Assembly (NCBI GenBank): GCA_022605425.2
Contig: JAKIMF020000001.1
Location: forward strand, 2,358,501 to 2,422,500
From: Hamiltosporidium tvaerminnensis
Taxonomy: Eukaryota; Microsporidia; Dubosqiidae
Direction of reading: 5' to 3'
DNA: 64,000 nucleotides
The stretch's first letter is position 1. Each line of letters starts with the position of its first letter. Shown here in pieces: positions 54,461-64,000 of this stretch. Below the pieces are notes generated by a model. The model had not been told where the DNA came from, made no database searches, and saw only the letters and a list, made by a program, of their open reading frames with translations. The position numbers and the translations under genes are program-made.

Positions 54461-56310
54461 CATGGTTATTATAATAGTTAAATTGTCTTTTCTTAAGAAA
54501 TATTTTATCTGGTTTTTTAAAATAATATTTTATGTTCAAATTATGTTTGACTTGTAGATTATTCTTTAAATTATCTATACATTTCAGTTATATGTATTTG
54601 ATAATGGTTTTGACTTCTTTAATCACTCTTTCGTTATTATATGTTATTTGTGTGTTTCAGATACATTCTCAGAGAATAATTATTTCTTTAAATTTATATT
54701 TCTCATTTATTCAAATTCAGAATGAATTAAACTTCTTCTTAAAATTAAGATAAATTCTTGATTTTTAATACAATAACCGGATGTATAACTATATTATTGT
54801 TGATAGTATAAGTTACCTATTATGAGACTTCTTTGTATTACTATATTAATTAGGTCATAGAAAAATCGGATCATTTCAACTGAGGATAGAAATAAAACAA
54901 TCTTATTTAAAGTTATTACACTTAGGCATATACCTTTTAATAAGTAAAACTTTTTATTTACAATTATTTCATTGATAAAAGTCTTTTTATTTAATTTTAT
55001 ATCTCTAACAAATAAAATCTTATATTCCATCCTAATATAATTTAACATTAATTTATTTCATTGATAAATTTCATATAAAGTCAATCTTAATTAATCTAGA
55101 TGATTAGATTCTGATCTTGTCTAATAAAATGATACATGTATTATGCTTTTTGTATCTATCTTGTATAAGTTTGGATTTTATTTTGAATTTCTAAATACTA
55201 ATCAACTAAGTTAAACATCAAAAATGTAGGACAGGGTTTTTGTATCAAGAACAATTCTTGAAACAAAATGGTACCGGTTCGTATCTTGGATTATATTCCT
55301 AACTTTAAGCTACGGTGAATAAATCATAAATCTTCAAATGATCTCAATTCTACTTTGATTAAATCAAAATAATTCTTATATGTATATAATGCTAGTATTA
55401 GATCTACGTATGATATTCTAAGGTTTTTAGCATTTAATTATGTTTTATGACTTATATATTACTTAAAATTATATTGCAGAGCATAATGGTTTAACTAGTA
55501 TTTTACACATATTATGATTTCACTTATTTATATTTCTAGGTCAATGATAGAGGTCAACCGATTGCAATTACATGTGTTTTTAACTATCAAAGATTTTAGT
55601 ATGTATTAGCGTACAAATATGGAAGATAAAAACTCAATTTTACCTATAAAAAAACAGTATGGTTCAAGCTTAATATAACAGATGTATTATAGTGAAAAAT
55701 TCGAAGAAAATTTGTTTTTTAACTAAAATATTTAAAGTTTAATTCGAAAAATCGGACGTTAATATTCTTGTTTGCTAGCTGATAAGAGTAAAAAAATATC
55801 TACATACTAAAATAATATTTCATCTTTTTTTATTCTCTTCTATCTGACTTATAGTACTATTAAGTTAATATTTTTTTTATTAAATTTCATCTAATTCAGG
55901 AATATATAATTTTAGCTATTTAAAATCACTCTGCTCAAATATACTTAAAAATTTCATATAATATCAGATAAAAGAATAAAAAGATTTAAAAATAATTTAA
56001 CGTAAACGAATCTCTTTTCTTAGACTTAGAAGAAAATCTTCAATTGATGATTTTAAATAGTCAATTGTTTAGTATTTTATTTAAAGGTCATAATATAAGA
56101 TATGAGAATAGATAAGTAGATGTATTTTATAAAAGAGAAATTAATGTCTGATTAATATCATTAAGGAATTAAAAAAAGATTAAAAGATAAATCAATACCC
56201 TTTTTTTTTATTTTGATACACTTTGTTTAAAGATAAAGAAAATCAATGCAAATTTATAAACAAACACTCGATTTCAAATCTATATAATAAAAAAAAACAA
56301 TAATAAACAA
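54461..56310. other. Long intergenic region, no gene recognised
   Basis: About 1.85 kb, AT-rich. The frames 54532-54753 (plus) and 54794-55048 (minus) are hydrophobic or unremarkable and carry no recognisable domain or start motif. Confidence 0.3.
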
Positions 56311-56994
56311 ATGATTGGCAAAATAAAGAATAGCGGAAATATTAAAAAAATTAATATTTCAAAAGTGACAAAAAATCAGGGACTTGAATCGAGTGAACTG
56401 ATTGGAATTTTAAATAAAATGAATAAAAGCAAACAAGATATTGATGATACAGTAAATATACATAGAAGTATATTTAAAATCATTAAAAATTTGAAAATAA
56501 AGGAGGAAGAAGAAGAGAATTTAGAAACCAAAGAAGAATGGCAGAAAGTGAATTTATCTTTTCTCGAAAACCCAGCACTTAAACTAAACGAAACTAGCAT
56601 TTGTCATCATGAATATAAGAGATTCCCAATGTTAAAGTATCATATGGAATATAAATTTCCTATAATGGTATACAAAAAAAATGAATATTCTTTCCAATCA
56701 AAGCTTCTAAATAAAGCTTCTCAAGATAATAAACAAGAGATTCTATTTAATAATTTAGAAAACAAGGAAACAAAAGCTAAAAATAATATCAAATATGATT
56801 TGCTTAATAAAAGCGAAAAAACCAAACTGGCTCCTTTCTGTAATAAGAAGCCGCTTAAATATAAATCAAGCCATAAAGATAGTATTTTCGGAAAAATTTC
56901 TAGTATATTCAAATCATCTTTAAAGAAAATTCTTATCATAGAAAAAAAGTTAATTCATTTCTTAATAACGTTAGTGAACATATTGTGGATGTAA
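56311..56994 (+). CDS. Hypothetical lysine-rich protein, possibly truncated
   Basis: A 227-residue open frame from an ATG in an A-rich context. It is lysine- and asparagine-rich, with an acidic patch (KIKEEEEENLETKEEWQKV, about 67-85) and a hydrophobic C-terminal segment (ILIIEKKLIHFLITLVNILWM). No domain is recognised. The complementary-strand frames over it are shadows. The 500 bp that follow look like eroded coding sequence, so the surviving frame may be the N-terminal piece of a longer broken gene. No CCC motif precedes it. Confidence 0.4.
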   Translation: MIGKIKNSGNIKKINISKVTKNQGLESSELIGILNKMNKSKQDIDDTVNIHRSIFKIIKNLKIKEEEEENLETKEEWQKVNLSFLENPALKLNETSICHHEYKRFPMLKYHMEYKFPIMVYKKNEYSFQSKLLNKASQDNKQEILFNNLENKETKAKNNIKYDLLNKSEKTKLAPFCNKKPLKYKSSHKDSIFGKISSIFKSSLKKILIIEKKLIHFLITLVNILWM

Positions 56995-57566
56995 GGATTA
57001 ATATAGAGTGATCGTTTAGACTTTCCGGTAAATATAACTACTATAAATTTATGCCAGGTCTTTTAGCTGCGGCATTTATATGATTATGCTGAATTATCTG
57101 TGTATAAGAACGGTTCCATTTTTAAAGCATATATTTGTGAGATAATGAATGCAATAATTTCAGTTCAGATAGCAAAAAAGGTGATGAAAATAATGAAAAA
57201 TTTTACGGATCTTTTGATAATAGAATAATTGTACGTTTAATAATATTTTCAATTACGAATGAAAATAAAAAGATGCTTTTATACTACAGAAAATCTTTTG
57301 GGAGGTTAGTTATTATTCAAAAGATAATAAAGTCGAGTCCGATAGTCTCTATAAACTTTTTACTCCAACTATTTTTTTAAATATTTAATGTTATGATTTA
57401 CAATCATAAATTTGCGAATTGAGATTGTAAAAAGAATTTTTGAGTCTGATTTACCAGAAATTTTATATTCTTTATATGAAGAAGCCATTTCAAATGCTAA
57501 AAATAAATAAATTCTTAACTTTATACTTTAAATTTTTTATTTTATTTTATTTTATTTTGTAAATAT
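56995..57566 (+). other. Possible decayed continuation of preceding frame
   Basis: Short codon-like stretches remain on the plus strand, for example IFESDLPEILYSLYEEAISN just before 57510, but all frames are broken and the family is unknown. A run of TTTTA repeats lies at 57536-57558, next to the truncated retrotransposon. Confidence 0.3.
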
Positions 57567-57858
57567 ATGCCGAAGAGAGCTGGGAGAGAGCGTCAATGTG
57601 TGTTATTATGAGATCAGAGATGCACGAGGAACCAACATCCCTTTAAAAGAAGCGAAGAGAGAGGAAGATGGTGCAAAAAATTTTAAACCAAAATATAATA
57701 CACCCCTTATTTCACAAGGAGGAACCACTTTAGAGGAACCGACCAATAACAAAAATGAAGAGTCGGATTTGGAAGAAGAGACAGCAATGGTTAAAGAGGT
57801 AGAAGAAAATACATAAAAAATGGCAAAAATATTTTAACCCAGAATTTTATTAAATAAA
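57567..57858 (+). mobile_element. 5'-truncated R2/R4-like retrotransposon
   Basis: Only the last ~290 bp of the element are present. The codons from NAEESWERAS onward (frameshifted at the start), the acidic tail and the conserved 3' terminus TTTTAACCCAGAATTTTATT are almost unchanged. It is very close to the copy at 62794-64000 (both have GAKNFKPKY), so the truncated insertion is young. A short open frame at 57598-57816 is a leftover of the element and not a gene. Confidence 0.85.
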
Positions 57859-59196
57859 GAACAATTGAATTAAAAGCGTAAAAATTCTGCCATATAAATT
57901 TCAAAGCCAAATATTTAGATTTAAATTAAATACGTCATATTTTTTCTGCTCTATGATTTGTATATTTGCTTAATCTATAGCGAAAAAAAATCCAAGAGTT
58001 CATAAAGATATTTTCGATCCTCTTTTTAGATACTTTAATCAGTTCAATTTGGAAAATTTTATTTCTTAGATTGCTTAAGAAGGCAAATAGCCATATAATT
58101 TGTGATATACTTTAAATTCTATTTTTACAGATTTTTTTTCAAATCAATTTACTCCACAGCTATTTATACAAAGATTTTTATATTGTCGAAATATTTTACC
58201 ATTCTTTGTTATATGATATTTACTGGCTTATATAATTGCTTTCAAATCTTTTATATTTCTTAGATCGTTTGTATTTTTCGCGCTGTATTTCCGATTGACA
58301 TTTAATTCATATTTTCTTTCCTCATGGTATAAAAGTGTTTGATTTTGGCATTAATTATATAGGTTTCACTAATTTTAATTTATACATTTATATAGAAGTT
58401 CCATATGTTTGCTTTCCTGATTCCATTTTATAATTGTTGATTTGGTATGACATTTAGAACAAATAGTGTTTGATATACTCCGATCTCTACTTTAATCTAA
58501 CATATAGTTAGGTTATTCACATTGTATGTGTTCTTATTTGTTCAAAACTCGATCGCTTTACATAAACTATAAATATAATTCGAATGATTTTTTGCCTTGA
58601 TTTTTCGGAGGAGAAATTGCGAATGTTTCATCTGTATTAGTCTATTTTACTTCTAGTCTTTTTTGATGCAGCTACTAAGCAACAAAAATAATGTTATAAT
58701 TACTTTTTATTGCCAATAAAACTTAGTTATTTATTTATGTTATGTATTGAGGCATCTTACAAAATTCAGTGTCACTGGCTTTTGCTGCTATAATGCGGAT
58801 GTTTTCTTCCAATGCCAGAATACTTGATATCCTCAATTATTTTATTTGGCTATTTATCAATTTAAAAGGCAATAAATGTATTACTTGCTAAAAATACGCT
58901 ACTTTTTACCCCTAAAAAATATTTCTAATAAACAAATAATTTCATAAAAAGTCTTAATTCCTTAAGTGCCTTGTATTTGCATACAATACTTGTATCGCAT
59001 AATTTGTTTGTAATATAGAAAAGTTGTTGACCTGAACACTATATGTTAAGTATTTTCATCAATTTTTTTTGAAATATATAATTAGTTATTAATTGGCTCT
59101 TATGAAATTATTTTTATGTCGAAATAAAGCCTTTCTTTAAAAAGCTTTAGTTATATTGTAATTTTAAGACCTAACTTAATTTATTTATCCTCTGAG
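57859..59196. other. Intergenic, no gene recognised
   Basis: AT-rich, T-biased. No coding region was identified. Confidence 0.3.
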
Positions 59197-59829
59197 CTAC
59201 AGTCCTGCACGAGCCCTGGCATCTTTCAGTAATGTCAACCACCGGTCTCTTTCCAGCGCAACGTTCCACCAGTCTTCTACTCCCAGAAGTTGGGCGGTCT
59301 TTTCGATTTGGTCAATCCAGCGAGTCTTGGGTCTTCCCACATTCATTTTTCTGACTGGTATAGGGTACAAAACTTTAGAAAGTATGCGAATCTTCCCCAT
59401 TCTTAGCAGGTGTCTTACCCAGCCGAGTCTGTTCAGGCAGACGAATTCTACTATTTGCATATCTCTTTATTCGTGGTAAAGTTCCCTGTTGTGTCGTTTC
59501 CTCCACCTGCCATTTTCTTCTTTGGGTCTATAAACACGTCTCAGTACTTTACTTTCGAACATCGCTAGTCTTTGCTCATCAGTCTTCTTAACAACCCAAG
59601 ATTCTGATCCATACATGAGAACAGGTCGCAGCGGCGTTTTGTAGAGCATGCGTTTTGTTTTCCTAGTGATGAACTTGGACTTAAAGTGAGACCTTCTTAA
59701 TATATTTACTGATTCCAGTTTTCTTTTACATCTTACTTCCCATTTTCGAGGATGACCAATATAAAATTTAAATTTGAGTATTTTACTCTGTAATAACTCG
59801 GAATTATAGATAATCAGCATATATATCAT
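59197..59829 (-). pseudogene. Metazoan-type LINE fragment (RT C-terminus)
   Basis: One minus-strand frame carries the C-terminal end of a LINE reverse transcriptase ORF. It reads LYKTPLRPVLMYGSESWVVK, RLAMFESKVLRRVYRP, ENGRWRKRHNRELYHE, one TAA at 59467-59469, then NRLGWVRHLLRM, GRPKTRWIDQIEK and ERDRWLTLLKDARARAGL, and the stop. Phrases of this type are typical of LINEs abundant in arthropods and other animals. The stop replaces a tyrosine-type position in otherwise continuous homology. The 5' part is lost. The GC content is well above the surroundings. It is unrelated to the R2/R4-like elements in this window and has no endonuclease domain here. Confidence 0.85.
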
Positions 59830-61229
59830 GTGTGGTTATAGATACTAGAATACAAACAATAAATTTTAAATAGTTCTACATACTCATTTCATAGCAGAAA
59901 GTTTTTAATGTTGTTATCTGCCCTACTACTTTTTAAACTTAATGTTTAAAAATACAATCAGAAAAATATAGATTTGGTTTAAAATACTTTAAAAGACAAA
60001 AAAAACTTACAGTTTTTATTCTGTTATTGATAAATTAGATTACCTTCTCTGAAATATACTTTAGACTTGAATTAAATTATGATTTTTCAAATAAAAAAAT
60101 TAATTATGATTCTTAATATACAAACTTTGAATATTATTAATTTGATGTATGATGCCTAAAATTTTTAAATTCCTTTAGAATTTATACAAAATTTATCACT
60201 AATCAGCCAACAAATAACAAATTCGTTGTATTCAAATTTTCTAAAATCAAATTTCAAAAGATTAGCTTAAAACCTCGACATAAGAAAACTGGATAAATTA
60301 AACATCTTTAGGTTAATAAAAGAATTCTGAGAGTATAATACGAGCTAGACTTTGAGGATAAAAAAACGAATTATAATCCTAATTGATCATCTTTAGCATT
60401 TGATTAAAATAGAAAATTTATTTAAAATTGTAAAAATTCAGAAAAAATTATTTAAGTGATATAATGATTTTTAAAATGACTCAAGCATAATTCTCGAGCT
60501 AGATATAATAGCAACGAATCTTCTATATTCAATATAGAAAGTTTATTATAAGGAGGCAAAAAAAGGCCAATATTGTAGAGCAGCTGATAAAAAAGTAAAA
60601 TCTAGTAATTGGATATTAGAATATATCATAACAAGATTGTACCAGTTTTCACAATACCTTCTTGATGTTATACATTCACTTCTTTTATAATTTCATAAAA
60701 ACCTACAAAACTAATTATGGGTGCCTCTTATTTTCCTGAATTCTTGAAGATGTATATCTAAAATATAATTAGATACTAGAATGATCAATGAAAAAAATTT
60801 TCACACAGAGAATTGAAGGATTTACTTCAGAAAATAAGTTTAATTTAAGTAGATTTTTAACTCAACAGCTATTTACAAGTTTCCTTCGAATTCTAAAATT
60901 AAAAGAAGAGCTTACTTTATAAAACGTAATTGACGGTTATTCAGATATTATTTATAAACGATGTCTAAGCAATTCCTATTTCAAAAAAAGACAAGAATAT
61001 TGTTTCTAATACCATAATTTGTTTAAAAATTCACCTGGAGTTTTGAAAAAAGACATTATGTGGATTATTCTTAACGAATTGGTTGAAATAATTTTTTTGA
61101 TCGATAGAGGGCATGAAGACATTGGTGCTTCAACTAAATGTTGTTATAATCCAAAAAAAGACTTATGAAACATATAAAAATCTAAATCGGCTTAAAATTC
61201 ATATATATAACTAAAGATACATTAAAAAA
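59830..61229. other. Intergenic, no gene recognised
   Basis: About 1.4 kb, AT-rich. The part at about 60780-61190 has short codon-like pieces on the plus strand but nothing that can be assigned. Confidence 0.3.
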
Positions 61230-61466
61230 ATTCATTCATTCATCCTTGGTACTACAGCTCTGTACGAGCCTTGGCCTCTCCTAGTAATACCGCATACCGG
61301 TCTTTTTCCAGTAGGTTTGTCTACTTTTTCGGGTTTCGTAACAAGGTGGTTTTAAAGCGTGAAATGCTAGTCCTACGTCCAACCCCAACATAGAGGATCA
61401 TTCCCCTTTAGTCACATCTTACGGGAAGCAGAGAATACACCAAGCCAATTCTGGACCTGGCATGAT
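61230..61466 (-). mobile_element. SINE-like element with LINE-derived 3' tail (copy 2)
   Basis: Same structure and orientation as 903-1126: the block with TTGTTACGAAACCC joined to the LINE 3' end (LEKDRYAVLLGEAKARTEL, stop). Here the 3' end finishes in a GGATGAATGAATGAA microsatellite, the tail type common in metazoan LINEs of this sort. Copies 1 and 2 differ by scattered substitutions and a few small indels, so they inserted independently or long ago. Confidence 0.72.
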
Positions 61467-62793
61467 GATTAAACGTTAAAATAAAGCATATAATAATTAA
61501 AAACTATAAAAATCTTGCACTCTAAGTAAAAAACGATCAAACCAAAGAACAAACTCAAAATATTGCAGAAAAATATAAAACTTGAACCGAACGTAGTATC
61601 GAAATGCAGTGTAAAGAAACAATAAAAGAGGGATATAAACCAAGATTCAAAATTTAATCTTTAATTATATCAGCTCTATTTTTAAAATATTTCAATACCT
61701 TTTTTATGTTAAAAAAAGAAATATAAACTTGTATTACTTATAAATTCTTATCCCAGCAATCATAAATTGATGTTTTTTTGATGCATATCCTGGCTAAATT
61801 ATGATATATTATCGTTGTTAAACCCAAACAAATATATAATAAAATTTTTATGATTTTTCACATTCTAAAAACTATTGTCATCTGTTTTAATACTATATTT
61901 ATCTTTAAAAACTTCATTTTTTGAATATTCATTGAAACACTTTAAATTTTATTTGTAAGATCACTTCATAGCTATATTGTATAATATTGTTTTTATATTT
62001 GATTCTTTTCGAAAAAATATTCTATAAATGTTTTAATCTTCATTACCATTCCCTATTCAAATAATTTTATAAATCTTTCAAAGGCTTAGCTAATTATAAA
62101 ATACAAACAAAACACTCCATTTAATATCGAATTAATTGAATTATTTTAAATTCTAGTAGACTTACTTCATATCAACGTTTCAATTTCACTTCTAATCTAA
62201 AAGTTCCAGTTCAGTATATATCTATAAAATCAAAAAAAAATGAAATTTTTTTTATAAGTATAGTGTTTAAGAGTTAATTTGAGTTCAAAAAACTGCAGTT
62301 AGTTGTATTACCCACGATTCTTATGATATTATCTTTGATTATAACAATGTAAAGAAATAATTCTAGATTATCAATATTATTTTTTGAAGTATCTATTGAA
62401 AATATAACAAACTTATTTATGTTTTATATTTAATCGATAAAAATACAAGCAACGATTCAAAATTAATCTTAAAAGGAAAGAATGTAAAGATAAATTCATC
62501 GAATTCAATTTTAATGATTAAAAACAAAATTATAAATCATTTTCGTATTTGTTTTGTTTAATCTAGGAAAGAAATATAAACAAATTAGTATTCTTTATAT
62601 ATTTATAATTTTTATATCAAAAAAATATTCTTGAGTATATAATGCTTATTATACTTATATAAGATAATTTTTGATTTTTTTATATTTGTTTCTCCTTAGA
62701 TTATAGCTTAGATTTAATATAATTCCAAAAAAATTAATTAATTACGTAATATATTAATTATCCAACAATATTTTATATTTTTTTGGTTTCATT
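61467..62793. other. Intergenic, no gene recognised
   Basis: AT-rich, with no recognisable coding region or repeat. Confidence 0.3.
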
Positions 62794-64000
62794 TTTATTT
62801 AATAAAATTCTGGGTTAAAATATTTTTTACCATTTTTACATGTTTTCTTCTACCTCTTTGACCACTTTTGTCTCTTCTTCCAAATCCGACTCTTCATTTA
62901 TGTTATTGGTCGGTTCCTCTAAAGTGGTTCCTCCTTGTAAAATAAAGGGGGCTTTATATTTTGGTTTAAAATTTTTGGCACCATCTTCCTCTGTTTTCGC
63001 TTCTTTTAAAGGGGGTATTGGTTCCTCATGCATCTCTGATCTCATAATAACACCCATTGACGCTCTCTCCCAGCTCTCTTCGGCATTTAGTCCTGACTCA
63101 AGTCCTCTTCGTCGATCAAAGGAAATAGTTTCGACTGTCTTTTTAAGTACTATAGACTGAATGTATGCTTCTACATTCATGGGTATTTCTAGTCTTTTAA
63201 GATGAGATTTATGGTATTTTGTCACAATACCGTCCCAGGTCATCACATAAGGGATTATCTCAACACTACACTTATAAATAAGGCCCAACTCATTGGCTAG
63301 CAGGTCATACTTCCTAAGTTTTTCAGTTTCAACTATTTGAAGTGAATCTTGGGAAGTGATTCCTACTTCAATGAGTGTTATCTTATTCTTCTTCTTATCT
63401 AAAATAAATATGTCCGGTCTGTTATTCCGAATTTTAACATCAGTTTTAATTCTGGTGTCCACTCTTATCTCTGCATACTCATTATCAAGAATTTCTTGAA
63501 CTGAGTGGCTCCTTATTCGTTTTGAAGACTTAAACTTATATCTATTTAGAAGGAGAAGGTGTAGGCATCTAACCACTTCATTATGCCGTCTAGTGTAATC
63601 ATGGCCTAGCATTTTTTCACATCTAGTTGCTAGATGATCCACAGTCTTACCAGACTTCCCGCAATGTTGACACACACCATCTGCTCCCCAGAATACATTT
63701 CTATCCTGGATATAGCAGAACACAGCTTCATTTCGTGGCCTAATATTTCCTCTCTTTAGCCATCTTGAAGAGTCACTAACACTCACAAGCTCATTTTTCC
63801 TTGCATTATATAACTTTGAATGGAGTTTTCGTTTTTCTATTTCGTTATATAGTTTTGCAAGTTGAGCTTCTTCTAAATTTTTCTTAGTGACTTCTTCTAC
63901 CAACCTGTACTTTACTTTTAAGAAGCCTTTTATTAGTGCAAGATGGGTTTTATTATTATTCTCCACCTTGAGGATTGCTGCTCGTCTAGTTGATATTTCT
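62794..64000 (-). mobile_element. R2/R4-like retrotransposon, runs off the window
   Basis: The 3' portion of an element is read leftwards. The conserved 3' terminus is at 62794-62818, then the ORF stop at 62836, and the frame is open to the right edge. The nucleotide sequence is nearly identical to 18867-20080. Whether it is full length cannot be seen. Confidence 0.9.
62836..64000 (-). CDS. R2/R4-like retrotransposon polyprotein, C-terminal part
   Basis: An open frame of at least 388 codons continues past the window edge. The apparent start at 63966 is an internal GTG (ILKVENNNKTH in the complete copy) and not a real start. It contains the CCHC knuckle (CQHCGKSGKTVDHLATRC) and the endonuclease motifs RPDIFILDKKKNK and LIEVGITSQ, all intact, and the acidic tail. 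It differs from the 18906-22667 protein at only a few positions, mostly in the tail. Confidence 0.9.
   Translation of the reverse strand, partial: EISTRRAAILKVENNNKTHLALIKGFLKVKYRLVEEVTKKNLEEAQLAKLYNEIEKRKLHSKLYNARKNELVSVSDSSRWLKRGNIRPRNEAVFCYIQDRNVFWGADGVCQHCGKSGKTVDHLATRCEKMLGHDYTRRHNEVVRCLHLLLLNRYKFKSSKRIRSHSVQEILDNEYAEIRVDTRIKTDVKIRNNRPDIFILDKKKNKITLIEVGITSQDSLQIVETEKLRKYDLLANELGLIYKCSVEIIPYVMTWDGIVTKYHKSHLKRLEIPMNVEAYIQSIVLKKTVETISFDRRRGLESGLNAEESWERASMGVIMRSEMHEEPIPPLKEAKTEEDGAKNFKPKYKAPFILQGGTTLEEPTNNINEESDLEEETKVVKEVEENM

Noticed and set aside
57598-57816. A 72-codon gene
   Set aside because: It is the out-of-frame start plus acidic tail of a 5'-truncated retrotransposon copy.
1-64000. 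tRNA, rRNA and CRISPR
   Set aside because: No convincing tRNA B-box with a cloverleaf, no rRNA-like conserved stretch and no regularly spaced repeat/spacer array was seen by eye; a tRNAscan or Infernal run would be decisive.

Overview
This looks like nuclear DNA of a microsporidian with an expanded, repeat-loaded genome. The base composition is very AT-rich. The conserved genes are intron-free, and several carry a C-run just before the ATG, the microsporidian CCC motif. Protein lengths are short for their families. Gene density is very low: seven confidently named conserved genes in 64 kb. The species cannot be fixed from the window alone. Large TE-rich genomes of this type are known in Hamiltosporidium and some Nosema-like lineages.

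Conserved genes, left to right: ALG13 (1220-1645, minus), XPD/RAD3 helicase (14999-17233, minus), a PIG-L type GPI deacetylase (25458-26294, minus) divergent from NAD(P)HX dehydratase (26749-27591, plus), a membrane-anchored macrodomain protein (29771-30847, minus), the FACT subunit POB3 (32182-33516, minus), proteasome ATPase RPT3 (46732-47898, minus) and CDC7 kinase (52983-54056, minus). They are housekeeping genes for glycosylation and GPI synthesis, TFIIH repair/transcription, metabolite repair, chromatin, proteolysis and replication. They do not form one pathway, and each sits alone in kilobases of decayed sequence.

Between them are two kinds of material. First, a lineage-specific family of about 780-810 residue proteins: an N-terminal hydrophobic segment, a BTB/POZ-like region and LRR-like repeats. 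One is intact (10067-12502), one is broken by a single in-frame TGA (6966-9308), and two are decayed (about 22715-25020 and 37610-39942). Second, mobile DNA dominated by an R2/R4-like non-LTR retrotransposon family: one ORF with RT, a CCHC knuckle and a restriction-like endonuclease. There are two intact copies (18867-22670 and 48066-51859), one copy running off the right edge, and at least six decayed or truncated copies. Both intact copies have exact 15-bp target-site duplications, and their 5' ends lie only 3-9 nt before the ATG.

A separate set of GC-richer sequences looks foreign to the genome: the 3' end of a metazoan-style LINE (59197-59829), two SINE-like elements carrying the same LINE tail joined to another block (903-1126 and 61230-61466), a two-copy repeat of about 365 bp (5775-6140 and 28403-28772), and a hAT-like terminal fragment (28835-28907). 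Short tandem arrays of 39, 58 and about 76-79 bp flank CDC7 and RPT3. I saw no rRNA, tRNA or CRISPR.
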